Part shown: one piece after another, positions 8,698 to 17,337 of the stretch
How the letters are laid out: each line of letters begins with the position of its first letter
How positions within the stretch are numbered: position 1 is the first letter of the stretch
From: Rhizobium sp.
GTDB lineage: Bacteria; Pseudomonadota; Alphaproteobacteria; Rhizobiales; Rhizobiaceae
Reading direction: 5' to 3'
NCBI GenBank assembly: GCA_019739215.1
Contig: JAHHDR010000035.1
Coordinates: 273,440-337,439 of the forward strand
Length of the DNA stretch: 64,000 nucleotides
The notes under the pieces: model-generated
Databases searched by the model: none
What the model saw: only the letters and a program-made list of their open reading frames with translations
What the model was told of the DNA's origin: nothing
Position numbers and translations under genes: made by a program

Positions 8698-11085
8698 TCA
8701 TGCCACTGCGACCTGCTCTGCGTTCGGCCCTGCGTTGCCGCCGGCGTGGCGGGCGATGATCTCGCTGGCCGGCACCGGGCGGCTGAAGAGATATCCCTGG
8801 CCGGCATCGACGCCGATGGCGCGGAGCCTGTCGTGCTGCGCCTCGGTCTCGATGCCTTCGGCCACGACGCTGCACCCCATCTGGTGCGAGATCGTCTTGA
8901 TCCCCTCGACGAGCATGCGGCTCTTCCGGTTGGTCATCTCGTCGGCGTCCGTCAGCGAGCGGACGAAGGACTGGTCGATCTTGACGATATCGACATGGAA
9001 GCGGTTGAGATAGCTGAGCGACGAATAGCCGGTGCCGAAGTCGTCGAGGGCGACGCGGAAGCCTGCCGAAGCCATGGCCTGGAGCACCTGTTCGATGACG
9101 GGATCGTCGTGCATGAGCACCGCCTCGGTGATCTCGATCACGATGCGGCCCGGAGCGATCCCCCATTTCAGCAGGACCGCGGTCATGCGGTCGAGCAGCG
9201 CCGGTTCGAACTGCAGCGGCGAGATGTTGACGGCGACATAGGTGTCGGCGAGTTCGGGAATACGCGAGAAGTCCCGCAACCGGCTCACGGCCTTCTCGAA
9301 AATTCGTTCGCCGATGCGGGCGATCGAGCCGGTTTCCTCGGCGATGCGGATGATGCCGGCGGGCGCCATGATGCCTTCGATCGGATGGACGAGCCGCATC
9401 AGCGCCTCGAAGCCGGCGATGCGGCCGGTCCGGAGATCGTGGATCGGCTGGAAGAAGGCATCGAACCAGTCCTCGCGCAGGCCGGCCTCGATGTTCTTTT
9501 CCATGAAGGCCCGGTCACGCGTCTCGCTGGCCAGCGCGGCATCGAACAGCCGTGTTCCGTTCTTGCCCGCCTTCTTGCGGGCATACATGGCGAGGTCGGA
9601 TTTCTGCAGCAGTTCGGCGGCGTTGGGTGCATGCTGTGGATAGAGCGCGACGCCGATGCTGGCGCTGAGCTGGACCAGGCTGCCGGCGATGTCCACCTTG
9701 CGCTCGACCGCGCGGCTGATCCGGTCTGCCGTCTCGAGCGCGATGTCGATCGCCGGCTTGCCACCCAGCAGAATGGCGAATTCGTCTCCGCCAAGGCGCG
9801 CTGCGATATCAGATGCGCCGGTCTCCTCGCGGATGACCGAGACGACGTGGCGAAGCACGTCATCACCGGCCGCATGGCCAAGGTTGTCGTTGATCCACTT
9901 GAAGCGGTCGAGGTCGACGAACAGGCAGGCAAGCTCCGACCCGTCACGATCGGCGGCGCGGATCGCGTCCTCGATCGCGGTCTCGAATCCCTGGCGGTTG
10001 AGCAGTCCGGTCAGATGATCGGTGATCGCCTGGATATGGTTCTTGTGTTCGGCGGCCTTGAGTTCGGTGACATCGGTCATCACCGATAGTGCCGAGGCCG
10101 GCTGGCTCAGCACCGGTTCCATGAGGGTCTCGCGGATGAGCACGTCGATCACGCGGTCGTCGGCGCAGCGCAGCTTCACGGTGATGGAATTGTCGCCGGG
10201 ACCGCTCTGGACAGAACGGCTGCGCGCGGCATAGGGCGACCGGTATTCGGGCTCCAGCAGATCGGAGAAGGTCCGGCCTATGATCTGGTCGCGGCCAAAG
10301 CCTGTGGAGAGGAGAAAGTAGTCGCTGGCCGCGGTGATGCGGTCTCGGTTGTCGACCGAATAGAGCATCGCGGGCGTGCGGTTGTAGACCTGATTGACGC
10401 GGGCATGGGCCTGCTTGAGGCTGTTCTCCTCGCGGGCGAGCCGCTCCTGCATCTCGTTGAAGTTTGCCGCCAGCAGGCCCATCTCGTCGTCCGAGACCCA
10501 GTCGACATGGTGGCGGGAGCCGAGCCGCCGCGTCGCCTCTATCGCCGCCGTCAGGCGCAGCAGTGGCCGCATCACCATCTGGCGGTTGCCGATGACGGCG
10601 GACGCTGAAATCGCAAGAACAGCGACGAGGAAGATGGCCACGAAAGCGAAGTCGTTGCGCCGGTCTTCCGCGAACATGGAGCCCGGAGAGACGACCATGT
10701 CGATCACGCCGACCGTCTGGACGCCGTTGATGCCGCTATAGGTGATTTCAGACGTCAGGAGCGTACCGGTGGGGTCGTGGACCGGCGTCTCCGGCGTGCG
10801 GACGTCGATCTCGCCGGCCTCATCGCGGACATGGACACTGATGACCGACCGGCTCGTGACGATCGCTCGCGTGATCTGGCGCACGCTTTCGGCATCGAGA
10901 TCCCAAAGTGGCTTGCCGAGCGCCTTGGCGTTGGCCTCGAGCATGATCCTGCCGCGCTCCAGCGTGTCCTGCTGGTAGCGTTGGTTGCCGAGATGGAAGA
11001 AGAGCAGGAACAGCGGCGCGACGAGCAGGACGAGCACGGCGAGAATGATCGCGATGAAGCGGCGCTCTACGGAATGTGCCAGCAT
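8698..11085 (-). CDS. membrane-bound GGDEF-EAL cyclic-di-GMP enzyme with periplasmic, HAMP and PAS domains
   Basis: 795 residues. One membrane helix at about 10-31, a periplasmic domain 33-145, a second helix 147-166, HAMP to about 220, a PAS domain 230-345, GGDEF 350-515 and EAL 525-775. The diguanylate cyclase motif RLGGDEF is intact at residues 430-436. No RxxD inhibitory site is seen five residues before it. The phosphodiesterase motif EAL (560-562), the second-half motif DDFGTGYSS and KIDQSFV are intact, so both activities look possible. The operon partner is the periplasmic binding protein just downstream, which could report ligand state to the periplasmic domain. It sits between rplY and pth, where other genomes usually have no gene. 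Confidence 0.93.
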   Translation of the reverse strand: MLAHSVERRFIAIILAVLVLLVAPLFLLFFHLGNQRYQQDTLERGRIMLEANAKALGKPLWDLDAESVRQITRAIVTSRSVISVHVRDEAGEIDVRTPETPVHDPTGTLLTSEITYSGINGVQTVGVIDMVVSPGSMFAEDRRNDFAFVAIFLVAVLAISASAVIGNRQMVMRPLLRLTAAIEATRRLGSRHHVDWVSDDEMGLLAANFNEMQERLAREENSLKQAHARVNQVYNRTPAMLYSVDNRDRITAASDYFLLSTGFGRDQIIGRTFSDLLEPEYRSPYAARSRSVQSGPGDNSITVKLRCADDRVIDVLIRETLMEPVLSQPASALSVMTDVTELKAAEHKNHIQAITDHLTGLLNRQGFETAIEDAIRAADRDGSELACLFVDLDRFKWINDNLGHAAGDDVLRHVVSVIREETGASDIAARLGGDEFAILLGGKPAIDIALETADRISRAVERKVDIAGSLVQLSASIGVALYPQHAPNAAELLQKSDLAMYARKKAGKNGTRLFDAALASETRDRAFMEKNIEAGLREDWFDAFFQPIHDLRTGRIAGFEALMRLVHPIEGIMAPAGIIRIAEETGSIARIGERIFEKAVSRLRDFSRIPELADTYVAVNISPLQFEPALLDRMTAVLLKWGIAPGRIVIEITEAVLMHDDPVIEQVLQAMASAGFRVALDDFGTGYSSLSYLNRFHVDIVKIDQSFVRSLTDADEMTNRKSRMLVEGIKTISHQMGCSVVAEGIETEAQHDRLRAIGVDAGQGYLFSRPVPASEIIARHAGGNAGPNAEQVAVA

Positions 11086-11220
11086 CAGAGTGTCGTCCCG
11101 TTTTCAACGACGCGGCCAATCCACCCTCCGGCGCAACGCACGTCTTTCCCCGAAAGAACGTGTGATATTAGAGGGCGGATTGTTAAGATGTTGCTAAACG
11201 CAGGATTGAACACAAACGAA

Positions 11221-11247
11221 ACGCCGCCCGGCAGGGCCGGGCGGCGT
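11221..11247 (-). terminator. intrinsic terminator of rplY
   Basis: Perfect 11-base arms (ACGCCGCCCGG and its complement) around a five-base loop, followed on the minus strand by a T-rich run (TTTCGTTT). It begins 27 bases after the rplY stop, so rplY is probably transcribed separately from the GGDEF-EAL gene. Confidence 0.8.
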
Positions 11248-11273
11248 CGAAGTCATCAATCAGGTTGCTGCGA

Positions 11274-11888
11274 TCAGGCCTTGTCGGCTTCGTCCGTTTC
11301 CTCTTCGCCGCTCGTGCCGCCAGCCGGGGCAACGATCGTGGCGATCGTGAAATCGCGGTCGCCAATCACCGGGCGAACGCCCGCCGGCAGCGTGACCTGC
11401 GAGATGTGCAGGCTGTCGCCGATCTTCGCGCCCGTCAGGTCGACGGTGAGGAATTCCGGAATGCTGTCAGCCGGGCAGTGCAGTTCGACTTCGTGACGAA
11501 CGATGTTCAGCACGCCGCCGACCTTGATGCCGGGAGACTTGGTTTCGTTGACGAAGTGAACCGGCACTTCGACATTGACTTCGGTGTTTTTGCCGACGCG
11601 GAGGAAGTCGACATGCATGGTGAAGTCGCGAACCGGGTCGAGCTGGTAGTCCTTCGGCAGAACCGAGATCTTCTTGCCGTCGACGTCGATCGTGGCGATC
11701 GTGGTCATGAACCCGCCGGCATGGATGCGCAGGGTCACTTCCTTGTTGGGAAGTGTAATGGAGATGGGCTCCTGCTTGTCACCATAGATGACGGCAGGAA
11801 TCAGGCCGTTGCGGCGAAGTTCGCGGGAGGACCCCTTACCAACCCGTTCGCGCAGTTCGGCCTTGAGCTCGTAAGTCGTCTGGCTCAT
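11274..11888 (-). CDS. rplY: 50S ribosomal protein L25/general stress protein Ctc
   Basis: 204 residues, the long Ctc form with an N-terminal L25 5S-rRNA-binding domain (about 1-95, with ELRRNGLIPAVIYG) and a C-terminal TL5-type beta domain, ending in an acidic tail (SGEEETDEADKA). L25 binds 5S rRNA in the large subunit. The start follows an AAAGGAATAGCC ribosome site. It is one of the prs, rplY, pth, ychF series, but prs is about 5.4 kb upstream and separated by five genes. An own terminator follows. Confidence 0.96.
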   Translation of the reverse strand: MSQTTYELKAELRERVGKGSSRELRRNGLIPAVIYGDKQEPISITLPNKEVTLRIHAGGFMTTIATIDVDGKKISVLPKDYQLDPVRDFTMHVDFLRVGKNTEVNVEVPVHFVNETKSPGIKVGGVLNIVRHEVELHCPADSIPEFLTVDLTGAKIGDSLHISQVTLPAGVRPVIGDRDFTIATIVAPAGGTSGEEETDEADKA

Positions 11889-12170
11889 GGCTATTCCTTT
11901 CAGTGTTACGGAGAGTGCCGCGGCCCTGTGGCCTCGTCACCGACTTGCCATAGGCAAGCCTCCGCCGTGCCTCCAAGGGTGTCTGGGCGGATGCCGGCTC
12001 ATAGACCAGATGGTGGGTGATTGCAAGACGACGGCCGTGGCGAATTTCCTCGAGGGCTCACCCGTTTCCGGGATGGCCTTTGACATCCCCATGCGGCATT
12101 GACGGGCCGGACACCAGGGGGCACTCTCGCGCCCGAAAAAGACAATTCCCAACGGCACCGGAGACAAATC

Positions 12171-13625
12171 ATGCGCAAGACGCTCCTTTCCACCGTCGCA
12201 TCGCTCGCGATCTTCCTTCCTCTTCAAGCGCATGCCGCCGAGATCGACCAGGCCGGTGCCGACCAGATCAAGGAGAAGCTGACCTATTACCTGCCCACGG
12301 AGATTGTCGATACCGGCTTCATCAAGGTGGTCCCGGCCGCGAACCGCTACGAGCTGTCGGTCGACCTGATGCCGCTCCTCAAGGACGTGAAGCCGGAGAT
12401 GTTCACCATCAGCGGCCTCAAGCCGTTCATCCACTATCTCACGCCGCAGGACGACGGGATGTGGAAGGTGGAGGTCAATGACCGTTTCGACGTTAACGGC
12501 AGCTTCAAGGCCGAGGGCAAGAAGCAGGATTTCACCTACAAGATCGACAACATGGTGTTCGACGGCCTGTTCGATCCGACGATTACCTATTTCACGACGG
12601 GCAAGTACACGCTCGACAAGCTTGCATTCAACAGCATCGGCGACGACGCCAATATCGCGGTGACGGTCGATGCGATGGGCGCCGACATGAAGGGCGACAA
12701 GATCGCCGAGGGAATCGTCGATCTGTCCGGCACGCTGTCGATGTCGAACTTCCAGGAGGCGATCACCGAGAAGTCGGGCGACGTCGTCAGCATCTCCGCC
12801 GACTCTATGTCGGGCACGATCGAATTCAAGCGGCTTGGCGTCAATGCGTTCCGGGACCTGCTGGTCTTCGGGCTCGATCTCGTCAAGGCCGACGTCAAGA
12901 AGCTCGATCAGGCCCAGGCCGACACGCTCAAGTCACTGATCCGCGCCAACATGCCGCTGACCGACAAGTTCGACGAACAACTCGTCTTCAATGGCGTCAA
13001 GGTCGCGGCACAGGGCATGAACGTCTCGTTCGACAGCTTCACCTACGGGCTCGGATTCACGGGTCTCAAGAAGGATGCGAGCGCCCGGTTCAACATGGGC
13101 GTGACCAAGCCTGTGATCCCGGCCGGCCTGCTGCCGCCAGGCACGGAAGGCGCGATTCCCGATGCCGCGAACTTCGCGGTCGCCATCTCGAACCTGAATC
13201 TCGAGGGCGTGGTGACATACATGCTCGACAATGCCGACTTCACCAAGCCCGACCCGCTGACGCCAGCCCAGTCCGACGAACTCGGCAGGATCGTGCTGCC
13301 TGACGGCAAGTTGCATATCGATTTCACCGACGTCTATGCCCGGTCCGCCGTCTACGACCTGTCGCTCGCCGGACAGATGCAGGTCAATCCCGACAACAGC
13401 GACAAGCCGTCGGTGGATGTGACCATCACGGCAAAGGATCTCGACAAGACCATCAAGTACCTGCAGGACAACGCCCAGACAGTGCCGGAATTCGGCCAGG
13501 CCTCGTTCATGGTGCTGATGATGAAGGGCTTCGGCAAGGTCGAGACCGACGGCTCCACCGTGTGGAACGTCAAGCTCGACGAGACTGGCAAGGTCACGAT
13601 CAACGGTCAGGAAATGAAGATCTGA
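12171..13625 (+). CDS. secreted protein of unknown function, first of two tandem paralogues
   Basis: 484 residues from the ATG at 12171, with a signal peptide ending near residue 23 (LQAHAAEID). The mature protein is rich in beta-prone and amphipathic repeats without transmembrane helices. The C-terminal 60 residues (KYLQDNAQTVPEFGQASFMVLMMKG and then VTINGQEMKI, only partly quoted) are mirrored by the next gene, showing a duplication. No family recognised; a periplasmic or outer-membrane-associated lipid-binding type fold is possible but only a guess. An in-frame extension upstream to 12099 lacks a signal peptide and was rejected. Divergent from rplY. Confidence 0.75.
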   Translation: MRKTLLSTVASLAIFLPLQAHAAEIDQAGADQIKEKLTYYLPTEIVDTGFIKVVPAANRYELSVDLMPLLKDVKPEMFTISGLKPFIHYLTPQDDGMWKVEVNDRFDVNGSFKAEGKKQDFTYKIDNMVFDGLFDPTITYFTTGKYTLDKLAFNSIGDDANIAVTVDAMGADMKGDKIAEGIVDLSGTLSMSNFQEAITEKSGDVVSISADSMSGTIEFKRLGVNAFRDLLVFGLDLVKADVKKLDQAQADTLKSLIRANMPLTDKFDEQLVFNGVKVAAQGMNVSFDSFTYGLGFTGLKKDASARFNMGVTKPVIPAGLLPPGTEGAIPDAANFAVAISNLNLEGVVTYMLDNADFTKPDPLTPAQSDELGRIVLPDGKLHIDFTDVYARSAVYDLSLAGQMQVNPDNSDKPSVDVTITAKDLDKTIKYLQDNAQTVPEFGQASFMVLMMKGFGKVETDGSTVWNVKLDETGKVTINGQEMKI

Positions 13626-13647
13626 CCAGATCTTCCCGAACGAGACA

Positions 13648-13678
13648 CCAGATGCCGGGCTAAGCGCCCGGCGTCTGG
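13648..13678. repeat. long hairpin between the tandem paralogues
   Basis: Thirteen-base arms (CCAGATGCCGGGC and its complement with one G-U pair) flank the five-base loop TAAGC, 23 bases after the stop of the first paralogue. No T-run follows on either strand, so it may be a weak or factor-assisted terminator or an mRNA-stabilising structure that lowers expression of the second paralogue. Confidence 0.55.
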
Positions 13679-13754
13679 ATTCGTGGCGCCGCCACAACTT
13701 GATCGCAAATGCCGGGATAGTCTGCCGGATATTGCATCAGCCGAAAGGAAAGAC

Positions 13755-15200
13755 ATGCGTCATACCGCCAGGGTCCTGCTGACCGCTGCCGTCCTGCTCC
13801 ATGCCCTTGCGGCGCAGGCGGAGCAGCCAAGCGAGGCGACCGCCCGCGCCGTTGCCGAGGCGGTGAAGCAATACGGTCCCGTCGAATTTTCGCGGCCAGG
13901 GGTGGTCAGGGTGAGCCCAGATGGTGACGGCTACCGCCTTTCGGTCGATCTCGCCCGGACGGTCGCGGCGGCCATCGCGCCATGGACGGTCAAGGAGGCA
14001 TCGCGTCCTGTCGTCAAGCTCGGCAACCCGGCGGGTGGACTGTGGACGTTCGACACGTCCGGGCCGTTCACGCTCGCCGCTGAACTTGTCGCGGGCACGC
14101 GCTCCAGCACCGCGTCGCTCGTCATCGCGTCTGCGGCGGTCAAGGGCATGTTCGATCCCGCGACGCTCTTCCCCCGCGAGGTGGAAGCCCGCGCGTCCGA
14201 TGCGACGCTCGGCCTGCGCGCCGCGCAGAACTCCGTAAGAATCGGAATCGGCAATTTCGACCTCCGTTCGGCAACGACGGACCGGTCTGCGGGATTGGGC
14301 GACGTCGATGCGAAATTCTCGATGCAGGACGCCTCGGCAATCCTCGGGGCCTTCCCCCAGCCCGAGGTGAAGCTCGCGGCAGACCGGATCGACGGCACCT
14401 ACAGGATCGGCAGGCTCGACCTGGCCGGCGTCGGTGCCATCACGCGTTTCTGGAAAACGATCGCGCGGGGGAAGGATGTCTCCGCGCTCAGCACTACGGA
14501 GCGCGATGGACTCCGGGCCATCCTCGACAAGCATCTTCCCGCGCTCGACGAGGTCGGCGGCAGCGTGACGGCGCGCGGACTGTCGATTTCGGCTGCAGAC
14601 GCCAGGTTCTCCGCCGACCGGCTCGAATATCTCTCCCGCTGGGAAGGGCTCTCGGGCAAGGCTGCCCTGGTGGTCGGCATGCGCGTGGCCAATGTCAGTG
14701 TGGCTGAGGGCGTCTGGCCGAAGGGGCTGGAGGCCGTGCTGCCCGAAGAGGCCGCGCTTGACGCCAAGGTGTCGGGATTTGACCTGTCCAAGACCTGGAA
14801 GGACCTCGCCCTGCTGCGGACGGAACAGGAATATGCGCAACTGCCGCGGGATCACTTCTCCGGCATGATGCTGCCTGACGGCCGCGTGTTGCTGGACATC
14901 GAGGAGGCCGTCGCGCGATCGGCCTTCTACAATGTCTCGCTCAAGGGCCATGTGCAGTTGCTCACGGGCGCCACGGAGAAAGTGTCAGCCCGCTTCAGCG
15001 TGACAGCGCGAAATCTCGATGCGACCGTCAAATATCTCCAGGACAATGCCGGGACCATCCCCGTCTACGCCCGGTTTGCGACCATGGCACTGATGATGAA
15101 GGGGCTCGGCAAGCCCGGAGCCGACAGCACGACGCAATGGGATGTCGTCTACGAGGATGGCGGCCAGATCACGGTCAACGGCCAGAGGCTGCCGTTCTGA
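13755..15200 (+). CDS. secreted protein of unknown function, second of two tandem paralogues
   Basis: 481 residues, start behind AAAGGAAAG. A signal peptide (MRHTARVLLTAAVLLHALAA, cleavage about residue 22) leads a mature protein collinear with the preceding gene: both have an early VRVSPDGDGYRLSVDL-like strand, a central DVSAL-type helical stretch, and end with KYLQDNAGTIP, MALMMKGLGK and ITVNGQ. Identity looks moderate (roughly a quarter to a third by eye), so the duplication is old. No catalytic motif or lipobox seen. Probably co-transcribed with its neighbour unless the hairpin at 13648 stops transcription. Confidence 0.75.
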   Translation: MRHTARVLLTAAVLLHALAAQAEQPSEATARAVAEAVKQYGPVEFSRPGVVRVSPDGDGYRLSVDLARTVAAAIAPWTVKEASRPVVKLGNPAGGLWTFDTSGPFTLAAELVAGTRSSTASLVIASAAVKGMFDPATLFPREVEARASDATLGLRAAQNSVRIGIGNFDLRSATTDRSAGLGDVDAKFSMQDASAILGAFPQPEVKLAADRIDGTYRIGRLDLAGVGAITRFWKTIARGKDVSALSTTERDGLRAILDKHLPALDEVGGSVTARGLSISAADARFSADRLEYLSRWEGLSGKAALVVGMRVANVSVAEGVWPKGLEAVLPEEAALDAKVSGFDLSKTWKDLALLRTEQEYAQLPRDHFSGMMLPDGRVLLDIEEAVARSAFYNVSLKGHVQLLTGATEKVSARFSVTARNLDATVKYLQDNAGTIPVYARFATMALMMKGLGKPGADSTTQWDVVYEDGGQITVNGQRLPF

Positions 15201-15311
15201 CTGGCGGGTCGTGCGGTCTTCGCTGGCGCCGCCAAATGAGCGCTTTCAATGCGTTCGGTGCATGCTAAGGTATGCGCATGAGACGCCGGTATGACGCTTT
15301 GGGAGGAGCAG

Positions 15312-16274
15312 ATGCTTGGGCAGAACCAACATGCTGAGCGGGTTTATTCGCTCGCGAACGAAAAGTCCGGTCCGGCGTCTTCGCCGATCGCCGCATCGTG
15401 GCGGCGATGTCTGACCAAGCACGGGCTGGCGCCTGATGCGGCGCGGTCACCCGTGCAACTGACCGACGCCGAATTCCGGGACAGCCTGGCCCGGTCCAGC
15501 GAGGTGCTGGAAGAGGCCACGACCGAGCTCGAATGGCTGTTCGGCATGGTGGGCAAGGCGGGCTGCTGTCTCGTACTCACCGACAGCGACGGCGTGGTGC
15601 TCGACCGGCGCGGCGTGCAATCAGAGGATAAGGAATTCCGCGATCTCGGGCTCTGGATGGGGGCGCTGTGGAGCGAGGCCAGCGTTGGCACCAACGGTAT
15701 CGGAACCGCACTGGCCGAAGGCCGAATGGTGACGGTGTTCCGCGACCAGCACTTCCTGTCGGCCAATATTGGGCTTTCCTGCACCTCGGCCCCGGTTCGC
15801 GACCACAAGGGTCGCATCGTCGCGGCAATCGACATCTCGACGGCGCGGCGCGATGCCACCGAAATGGTCATGCCCGTGCTGGCGCAGGCCGTACGCGACT
15901 CGGCAGGCCGTATCGAGGTCAATCTTTTCCGCCGGGCTTACGCAGACGCCCGCATCGTGCTGGTGCCGACCGCGTCGCATGCCGGTTCGGCGCTGCTGGC
16001 CGTCGACCGTGACGACATGGTGATGGGCGCGACGCGTGCGGCGCGGATTGCGCTCAAGCTCGACGACGACATCATCGCCAATGGCATGCCGGCGGCGGAC
16101 CTTCTGAACGAGCATCTGGACGTGGATGGACGGGACCTGCTTGAAGCCGAGCGGGCCGCGCTGAGGCGGGCGCTGTCGCGCAACAACAACAATGTCTCGC
16201 TGACGGCGCAGATGCTGGGGATCAGTCGGGCCACGCTGCACAGGAAGATCAACAGGCTTGGGCTTCACAACTGA
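15312..16274 (+). CDS. GAF-domain regulator with Fis-type helix-turn-helix, lacking the AAA+ domain (AcoR-like)
   Basis: 320 residues. An N-terminal region with SSPIAASWRRC resembles the start of AcoR-type sigma-54 activators. A GAF domain follows (LWSEASVGTNGIGTAL and then FLSANIGLSCTSAPV around residues 115-185). A C-terminal Fis-like helix-turn-helix ends the protein (LSRNNNNVSLTAQMLGISRATLHRKI, only part needed). The central AAA+ module with GAFTGA is missing entirely with no frameshift, so it cannot open sigma-54 promoters as a classical activator. The ATG at 15312 was preferred to 15291 because GGGAGGAG precedes it. It may regulate the upstream secreted pair or a distant alcohol or aldehyde pathway; this is not shown here. 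Confidence 0.8.
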   Translation: MLGQNQHAERVYSLANEKSGPASSPIAASWRRCLTKHGLAPDAARSPVQLTDAEFRDSLARSSEVLEEATTELEWLFGMVGKAGCCLVLTDSDGVVLDRRGVQSEDKEFRDLGLWMGALWSEASVGTNGIGTALAEGRMVTVFRDQHFLSANIGLSCTSAPVRDHKGRIVAAIDISTARRDATEMVMPVLAQAVRDSAGRIEVNLFRRAYADARIVLVPTASHAGSALLAVDRDDMVMGATRAARIALKLDDDIIANGMPAADLLNEHLDVDGRDLLEAERAALRRALSRNNNNVSLTAQMLGISRATLHRKINRLGLHN

Positions 16275-16411
16275 GCTTTGGGGGGCAGCGCGGCATCCGG
16301 GTCCGCCGGAATGGGGCTTCCGGGCAGTACGCAGGGCACGTCCCAGACGCCGCTACAAGGAAACGATCAGGCGGACCGTTGGTTCCTGGCGAAGTGATTG
16401 AAAGTTCAAGG

Positions 16412-17293
16412 CTACCCGGCAGTTGCGCCGGAAACGCCCGCCGGCTCGAAGGCGGCATCGTGGGCCGCATCGACGATGGAAAGCTTGATGGCCTGGGCGG
16501 TGGCATATTCATCGCAGAAAGCCCGCGACACCCACATGACCGACTGGCCGCGGCGGCCTTCCCAACCGAGCGAACCCATGTCCTCGGCCTCCTTGAGCTT
16601 GCGTGCCAGATGAGTTCGGGACAGGGTCAGCCGTTGCGCCATCTCGACCGTCGACACTGCGCCTACGGCGATCCGCCCGGTGGATTTCGGCGCTTCCTCC
16701 ATGTTCGCCATCATCCAGTCCATGACGGTGCCGCCGTTGTCGAGCCAGGTGAAGAGCGAAAAGGTGCCGGCGGGATGGCGCACGGCATGCGCATCCAGCA
16801 AGCTGTCGGCGATCAGGGGCTGAATGCGGCTCAGTGCGTCGGGGGCCGCTTGGTAGACTGCCAGCCGGTTGCCGCCCGACAGTCGGTCGAGGGCATGCAG
16901 ATGGATCCGGACCCAGCCATCGATCGCAGACAGCACATTCGGCGCCGGTGCGAGCGGGCGGATGCGCCGGTCGGCGGACGAGGGTAGCACCTCGACATAT
17001 TTGTAGTGGATGAGCTCCTTTATATAGGAATCCGCCGTGTTGCGGCTGGCGATCTTCGCCGCGACCACGGCTTCCAGAAATCGCGAGATCTGCAGGCTGT
17101 TGCCGGCGCCGCCGGCGAGGCCGCGAAAATAGAGCGCCAGACCGACATGCGACATGAGCCAACGCTGTTGCGTGGCAAAGACCGCAGCAAGGCGCGGGTC
17201 CGGCTCAGTCATGGCAAGCAGGGCGGACGACTGCTGCTTGACCACCGCATGGAGTGCGGGATTGGCAAGAATGTCGGACTTGCTCAGCGCCAT
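16412..17293 (-). CDS. putative winged-helix transcriptional regulator, unknown family
   Basis: 293 residues. Two segments look like winged helices: one near residues 70-105 (ASRNTADSYIKELIHYKYVEVLP) and another near 215-265 (VSTVEMAQRLTLSRTHLARKL then a GWEGRRGQSVMWVS wing). No signal peptide or membrane segment. I do not recognise a named family, so DNA binding is an inference from these helix patterns. It begins 44 bases downstream of prs on the same strand and could be read through from it. Its C-terminus is alanine-rich and probably disordered. Confidence 0.6.
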   Translation of the reverse strand: MALSKSDILANPALHAVVKQQSSALLAMTEPDPRLAAVFATQQRWLMSHVGLALYFRGLAGGAGNSLQISRFLEAVVAAKIASRNTADSYIKELIHYKYVEVLPSSADRRIRPLAPAPNVLSAIDGWVRIHLHALDRLSGGNRLAVYQAAPDALSRIQPLIADSLLDAHAVRHPAGTFSLFTWLDNGGTVMDWMMANMEEAPKSTGRIAVGAVSTVEMAQRLTLSRTHLARKLKEAEDMGSLGWEGRRGQSVMWVSRAFCDEYATAQAIKLSIVDAAHDAAFEPAGVSGATAG

Positions 17294-17337
17294 GGCCGAC
17301 TCTTCGACGGAAGTGTGGCCGGGCTGTCTGGCATGGT

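Noticed and set aside
7380..8759. Long plus-strand open frame of 459 codons
   Set aside because: It is antisense to pth and the binding protein; high-GC wobble keeps such frames open. No ribosome site and no recognisable family.
8632..10089. Plus-strand open frame of 485 codons opposite the GGDEF-EAL gene
   Set aside because: Composition is dominated by charged residues typical of antisense frames; the minus-strand protein has full domain content.
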